A stretch of DNA of 9,184 nt from a bacterium UBA3734 (GTDB lineage: Bacteria > Bacteroidota > Bacteroidia > Bacteroidales > Bacteroidaceae). This document shows positions 6,718-9,184 of the stretch, one piece after another. The notes under the pieces were generated by a model. It searched no databases, was not told the DNA's origin, and saw nothing but the letters and a program-made list of their open reading frames with translations. The stretch spans positions 1-9,184 of the forward strand of contig DFHC01000178.1 in NCBI GenBank assembly GCA_002372575.1. Reading direction: 5' to 3'. The first letter of the stretch is position 1. Each line of letters begins with the position of its first letter. The position numbers and the translations under genes are program-made.

Positions 6718-7653
6718 TTAGAAATTGTTTTTAGTCATTTTTTTCAAAAGATTAACATTGCCCCGCGCTTCCTGCTCTCCTACGGCAATCATTTCCTCGA
6801 TGTTTTCGGTACTGAAGCTGATGGCGGAATAGCCGTCGAGCGGCGGGTTGATATAGACGTCGGCGGCGGCTTTGTTTTGGCGGTGTTTCTTGAAATCAGG
6901 TCGGTTGAAGAGCCATCCGAGCAGTCCCTTCATGTTTTTGAGGTCGAGCAGTTCCATGAGGTCGAAATCATCGGCGTCATCATCGTCATCATGATGGTTC
7001 ACGGTAAGATCCACGGCGATGACAAGGTCGGCACCCATTTCGCGTGCCACGTCCACGGGCAGGTTATTCAAGAGGCCGCCGTCGTAGAGCACGTGGCCTT
7101 CGTACCTGACCGGCTTGAACAGGGCTGGAATCGACATACTGGCGCGGATATTGCGCGCGAGGGAGTCGTCTGCGAGCACCACCTCAGAGAGCGTGCGAAG
7201 ATTGGAGGCGATGCAGGCGAATTTTTGAGGGTGCGGGGGGACGAGGGTACGAGGGTACGAAGGTGTGGGGGGATGGGCGACGAGGCTGTCGAGCATGGTT
7301 TTGATGGCGTTTCCACGGATGGCCTCGCGGGTAAAAAGCCGTGTCCACTGCTGCGAGCGGAAGAGCGAGTCGAGATGGCTGGCAGTGTAGCCGACGCTGT
7401 AGAGGCCGCCCACGATGGCTCCGATGCTTGTTCCCACGATGATGTCAGGCTGCAGCCCAACCTCTTCCATCACTTTCAGCACACCGATGTGGGCTGCGCC
7501 CTTTGCTCCTCCGCCACCGAGAACGAGGGCAATGGATTTGGGAGAAGAAGCCCCACCCCAGCCCTCCCCAGAGGGGGAGGGAGAAATTTTCTGGGTGATT
7601 ATAAACAATAATAATATTGTTGTATAAAAGCGGAGACGAGTGCAGGTTTTCAT
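6718..7653 (-). CDS. Patatin-like phospholipase (exported), with two repeat-derived inserts
   Basis: A 311-residue patatin-family lipid acyl hydrolase. Oxyanion-hole motif LGGGGAKGAAHIG at 45-57, nucleophile GTSIG with Ser76, and the dyad Asp in YDGG at Asp191. Residues 1-21 (MKTCTRLRF then TTILLLFIIT) look like a signal or anchor segment, so it should act in the periplasm or outer membrane. Many Bacteroidota relatives carry a C-terminal POTRA/beta-barrel; this one ends soon after the patatin domain. Two segments look foreign: SPSPSGEGWGGA (24-35, GC-rich repeat) and HPPTPSYPRTLVPPHPQ (127-143, 8-bp tandem repeat). An HHDDDDDADDFD run occurs at 220-231. A TTG at 7702-7704 would extend the frame, but only through repeat sequence, so the ATG at 7651-7653 is used. 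Downstream of the lpxA-like gene, separated by 88 bases of hairpin repeats. Confidence 0.9.
   Translation of the reverse strand: MKTCTRLRFYTTILLLFIITQKISPSPSGEGWGGASSPKSIALVLGGGGAKGAAHIGVLKVMEEVGLQPDIIVGTSIGAIVGGLYSVGYTASHLDSLFRSQQWTRLFTREAIRGNAIKTMLDSLVAHPPTPSYPRTLVPPHPQKFACIASNLRTLSEVVLADDSLARNIRASMSIPALFKPVRYEGHVLYDGGLLNNLPVDVAREMGADLVIAVDLTVNHHDDDDDADDFDLMELLDLKNMKGLLGWLFNRPDFKKHRQNKAAADVYINPPLDGYSAISFSTENIEEMIAVGEQEARGNVNLLKKMTKNNF
7241..7264. repeat. 8-bp tandem repeat in the patatin gene
   Basis: Three units ACGAGGGT, ACGAGGGT, ACGAAGGT (24 bases, eight codons), flanked on both sides by G-rich runs (7230-7240 and 7264-7277). On the coding strand this gives the peptide PSYPRTLV within HPPTPSYPRTLVPPHPQ, located between LDSLVA and KFACIASNL of the patatin fold, where I expect a short variable loop. 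The length keeps the reading frame. Confidence 0.8.
7550..7581. repeat. GC-rich hairpin unit inside the patatin gene (element D)
   Basis: Tail GCCCCACCCCAG (7550-7561) plus a perfect 8-bp hairpin CCCTCCCC/GGGGAGGG (7562-7569 with 7574-7581, loop AGAG). On the coding strand it is read as SPSPSGEGWGGA, between the signal segment and the patatin domain. Its orientation is opposite to the units at 7673-7740, so with the first of those it brackets the start and signal region of the patatin gene. Confidence 0.8.
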
Positions 7654-7672
7654 CTTATATTTTTTTAAAAAG

Positions 7673-7740
7673 CCTCCCCTTTTTGGGGAGGTTTGGAGGG
7701 GCAATTATGAAACCTCCCCTGCGGGGGAGGTTGGATGGGC
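7673..7740. repeat. Two GC-rich hairpin units in the lpxA-patatin gap (element C)
   Basis: Two direct copies. Unit 1: CCTCCCC/GGGGAGG (7673-7679 with 7685-7691, loop TTTTT) plus tail TTTGGAGGGGC (7692-7702). Unit 2: CCTCCCC/GGGGAGG (7713-7719 with 7724-7730, loop TGCG) plus tail TTGGATGGGC (7731-7740). On the minus strand the unit 1 hairpin is followed by CTTTTT, so it resembles a weak intrinsic terminator or attenuator ahead of the patatin gene. The last unit ends 1 base from the stop codon of the lpxA-like gene. Confidence 0.85.
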
Positions 7741-7741
7741 T

Positions 7742-8524
7742 TCATTGTTTCGTCATGATGCCTGCTTTCGTGCTTTCAAGGAAGCTCGTGATGTTTTGGA
7801 TTTCGGGGCCGTCGGGCACCTGGTCCCTGATTTGCAGGATGGCCTCGAAGAGGCTGCCGTTGCCGTTGAACACGAGGCGATAGGCGTTGGCGACGTGTTT
7901 CTGCACCTTTTCGGAAATGCCGCCGAGGGTCAGCATGGTGGTGTTCGGACCGCTGTAGCCGATGGGTTTGCCACCTGCGACGATATAGGGCGGCACGTCT
8001 TTCGAGAAGGAGGTTCCGGCCTGAATCATCGCACCGTCGCCCACGCGGGTGCCAGCATTTTCAATGACGCTCGTCGAGAAAATCACGGCATCGCCAATGA
8101 CGCAGTCGCCGGCAATCTTCGTGCCATAGCCCAGCACGCAGTAGTTGCCGATTTTCGTGTCGTGCGACACGTGGGCACCCTCCATCAGGCAGTTGTGGTC
8201 GCCGATGACAGTCTGTCCGCCGGCGTGGGTGGCACGGTTGATGACCACGTTTTCGCGGATCACGTTGTCGTTGCCGATGACACACTCGGTTTGGTCGCCT
8301 TTGAAGTTGAAGTCCTGCGGCAGTGCCGAAATGACTGAACCTTGATGCACTTGATTGTTGTTGCCCATGCGCGTGCCGTTGAGAATCGACACGAAGGGGA
8401 AAATGATGCAGTTGTCGCCGATGACCACGTCGTCTTCGATATAGACGAAGGGGTATATCTTACAGTTTTGGCCAATCGTCGCCTTCGGGGAGATCTCGGC
8501 CTTGGGGGATATTTCGCTTGCCAT
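7742..8524 (-). CDS. LpxA-family acyltransferase paralogue with altered active-site residues
   Basis: A 260-residue left-handed beta-helix protein with hexapeptide repeats through about residue 185 and the LpxA-type helical C-terminus (NAYRLVFNG onwards), the usual LpxA length. LpxA transfers an acyl chain from ACP to the 3-OH of UDP-GlcNAc in lipid A synthesis. The catalytic region NCLMEGAHVSHD (111-122) keeps His118 and His121, matching E. coli His122 and His125. By ungapped hand alignment, however, E. coli His144, His160, Gly173 and Arg204/Arg205 correspond to Asp140, Asn156, Ala169 and Leu200/Gly201, and Lys76 to Asn73. Neither lpxC/fabZ nor lpxD is adjacent. It is therefore probably a second, diverged member rather than the housekeeping LpxA, and its substrate is unknown. 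The start is the ATG at 8522-8524; extending to 8584 only adds heptamer-repeat sequence (HSKFKIQNSKLKT). Confidence 0.88.
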   Translation of the reverse strand: MASEISPKAEISPKATIGQNCKIYPFVYIEDDVVIGDNCIIFPFVSILNGTRMGNNNQVHQGSVISALPQDFNFKGDQTECVIGNDNVIRENVVINRATHAGGQTVIGDHNCLMEGAHVSHDTKIGNYCVLGYGTKIAGDCVIGDAVIFSTSVIENAGTRVGDGAMIQAGTSFSKDVPPYIVAGGKPIGYSGPNTTMLTLGGISEKVQKHVANAYRLVFNGNGSLFEAILQIRDQVPDGPEIQNITSFLESTKAGIMTKQ

Positions 8525-8718
8525 AGTTTTCAATTTTGAGTTTTGAATTTTGAATTTTGAATGGTCGCCTTCGGCGATGAACAATTATCAATTTTGAGTT
8601 TTGAGTTTTGAATTTTGATGGTTGAATGATTCTCGCTTCGCTGCGATTGTAAATGATGAATTCAAAATTGACCATTCAACATCGGCATAGCCGACAATTC
8701 AACAATCAACATTCAACA
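8525..8718. repeat. Mosaic of AT-rich heptamers and mini-hairpins between tolC-type and lpxA-like genes
   Basis: A 194-base non-coding gap. It holds heptamers ATTTTGA/GTTTTGA at 8533-8560 (four) and 8591-8618 (four, preceded by ATTATCA), and three small hairpins: TCGCC/GGCGA (8565-8577), TCGC/GCGA (8633-8646) and TCGGC/GCCGA (8682-8694). A 10-bp inverted repeat TTGAATGGTC (8557-8566) and GACCATTCAA (8670-8679) encloses much of it. No TAnnTTTG promoter was found on the minus strand, so the lpxA-like gene may be read from upstream. None of the hairpins has a T-run that would make it a terminator. Confidence 0.8.
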
Positions 8719-9184
8719 TTACTTCGCTCCTCCGCCCAGTGCCTGGTAGAGGTTCACCACGGCCTGCATTTTGTTGAAGTCGTCGGTGACTTTCGAGATT
8801 TCGGCATTGAGCAGGTTCGACTGCGCCGTGATGACTTCGAGATACGACGTGTTGGCCGACGACGACATCATCGTGCGCGTGTCCTCGACGTTTTTCTTGA
8901 GCACCTCGACGCGCTTCGCATCGAAAACGGACTTCTCGGCAGCCGAATTGTACTGCACGAGGGCATTCGACACCTCGTTTCCGGCCTGAAGAATGATGTT
9001 CTGCCACGTGTTGTAGGCCTGTTCGTACTTCATTTTGGCCACCCTCAGGCCCGCCACGATTTGTCCGTGTTGGAAGATGGGCTGCACGAGGCTTCCCACG
9101 GCCGAAAGCAGCAGTTTTCCGGGGTTCACGAGGCCGTTGTTATTGGTGAAGGCGCCCGTACCCGTGATGGTGATTTGCGGATAG
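8719..9184 (-). CDS. TolC/OprM-family outer-membrane efflux protein, C-terminal part
   Basis: The last 155 codons of a gene that enters from the right edge; the frame is open to 9184. The peptide begins YPQITITGTGAF, then LLLSAVGSLVQPIFQHGQI, a long helical stretch (NEVSNALVQYNSAAEKS) and ends TSYLEVITAQSNLLNAEISK...VNLYQALGGG. These are the landmarks of the OprM/CusC/NodT outer-membrane factors: the second beta-strand pair followed by the alpha-barrel helices and the LYxALGGG end. The protein forms the outer-membrane duct of RND-type tripartite efflux pumps; the pump and adaptor would normally be upstream, outside the window. A GTG at 9127-9129 is not the start, since homologous sequence continues upstream of it. 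Confidence 0.93.
   Translation of the reverse strand, partial: YPQITITGTGAFTNNNGLVNPGKLLLSAVGSLVQPIFQHGQIVAGLRVAKMKYEQAYNTWQNIILQAGNEVSNALVQYNSAAEKSVFDAKRVEVLKKNVEDTRTMMSSSANTSYLEVITAQSNLLNAEISKVTDDFNKMQAVVNLYQALGGGAK

Noticed and set aside
7654..7704. Extension of the patatin gene from a TTG codon
   Set aside because: The added residues (PLQTSPKRGGF) are only the translation of a hairpin repeat, and no ribosome-binding site is seen.
7640..8338. Plus-strand open frame (232 codons) beginning in the repeat and running opposite the lpxA-like gene
   Set aside because: It begins with repeat-encoded KKPPLFGEVWRG-type sequence and then has His/Val/Asp-rich antisense composition.
8525..8584. Extension of the LpxA-like protein by 20 residues
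   Set aside because: The added residues come from the heptamer repeat and the shorter form has the normal LpxA length.
8533..8618. Possible CRISPR-like array
   Set aside because: The units are 7 bases long and adjacent, without spacers, and no cas gene is present.
1..9184. tRNA, rRNA or riboswitch genes
   Set aside because: I saw no cloverleaf, rRNA-like or known riboswitch core in any gap; all gaps are explained by promoters, a terminator or short repeats.

Overview
This window comes from a Bacteroidota genome, most likely a Prevotella or Prevotellaceae relative. The signs are the ftsX - DUF3098 - uppP - truB gene order, TAnnTTTG-type promoter elements, a secreted BACON-domain protein with a Prevotella-style C-terminal tail (ending GLYIVGGRKVVVK-like), weak or absent Shine-Dalgarno sites, and abundant dispersed short repeats. 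The species cannot be fixed from the sequence alone.

Layout. (1) 1-2111, minus strand: an envelope/cell-division operon read ftsX -> DUF3098 membrane protein -> uppP -> truB (only the first 29 codons of truB are inside the window). (2) 2112-2204: a divergent promoter region. (3) 2205-3032, plus strand: a radical SAM enzyme carrying an in-frame, repeat-bracketed insertion. (4) 3032-3168: a convergent intergenic space filled almost exactly by a paired GC-rich hairpin repeat with a bidirectional terminator in its centre. (5) 3169-6625, minus: a two-gene unit, a 1080-residue secreted multidomain protein followed by a 60-residue peptide of unknown function, with its own promoter near 6700. (6) 6718-8524, minus: a patatin-like phospholipase and, upstream of it, a divergent LpxA paralogue, separated by two hairpin repeats. 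(7) 8525-8718: a mosaic of AT-rich heptamers and mini-hairpins. (8) 8719-9184, minus: the C-terminal part of a TolC/OprM-type outer-membrane efflux protein.

Shared theme. Most recognisable genes act on the envelope: undecaprenyl phosphate recycling, FtsX, LpxA-like acyl transfer, efflux, a predicted exported lipase and a surface protein. The most unusual aspect is the repeats. At least three families (GC-rich hairpin-plus-tail units, AT-rich heptamers, and an 8-bp ACGAGGGT tandem) occur both between genes and inside genes in frame, adding peptides to the radical SAM enzyme, the patatin (twice) and the surface protein. The GC-rich units tend to occur as inverted pairs with their tails pointing outwards around a short unique segment, which resembles a small non-autonomous mobile or palindromic element tolerated inside proteins. 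The second point of interest is the LpxA paralogue, which keeps the catalytic His but has lost several substrate-contact residues.
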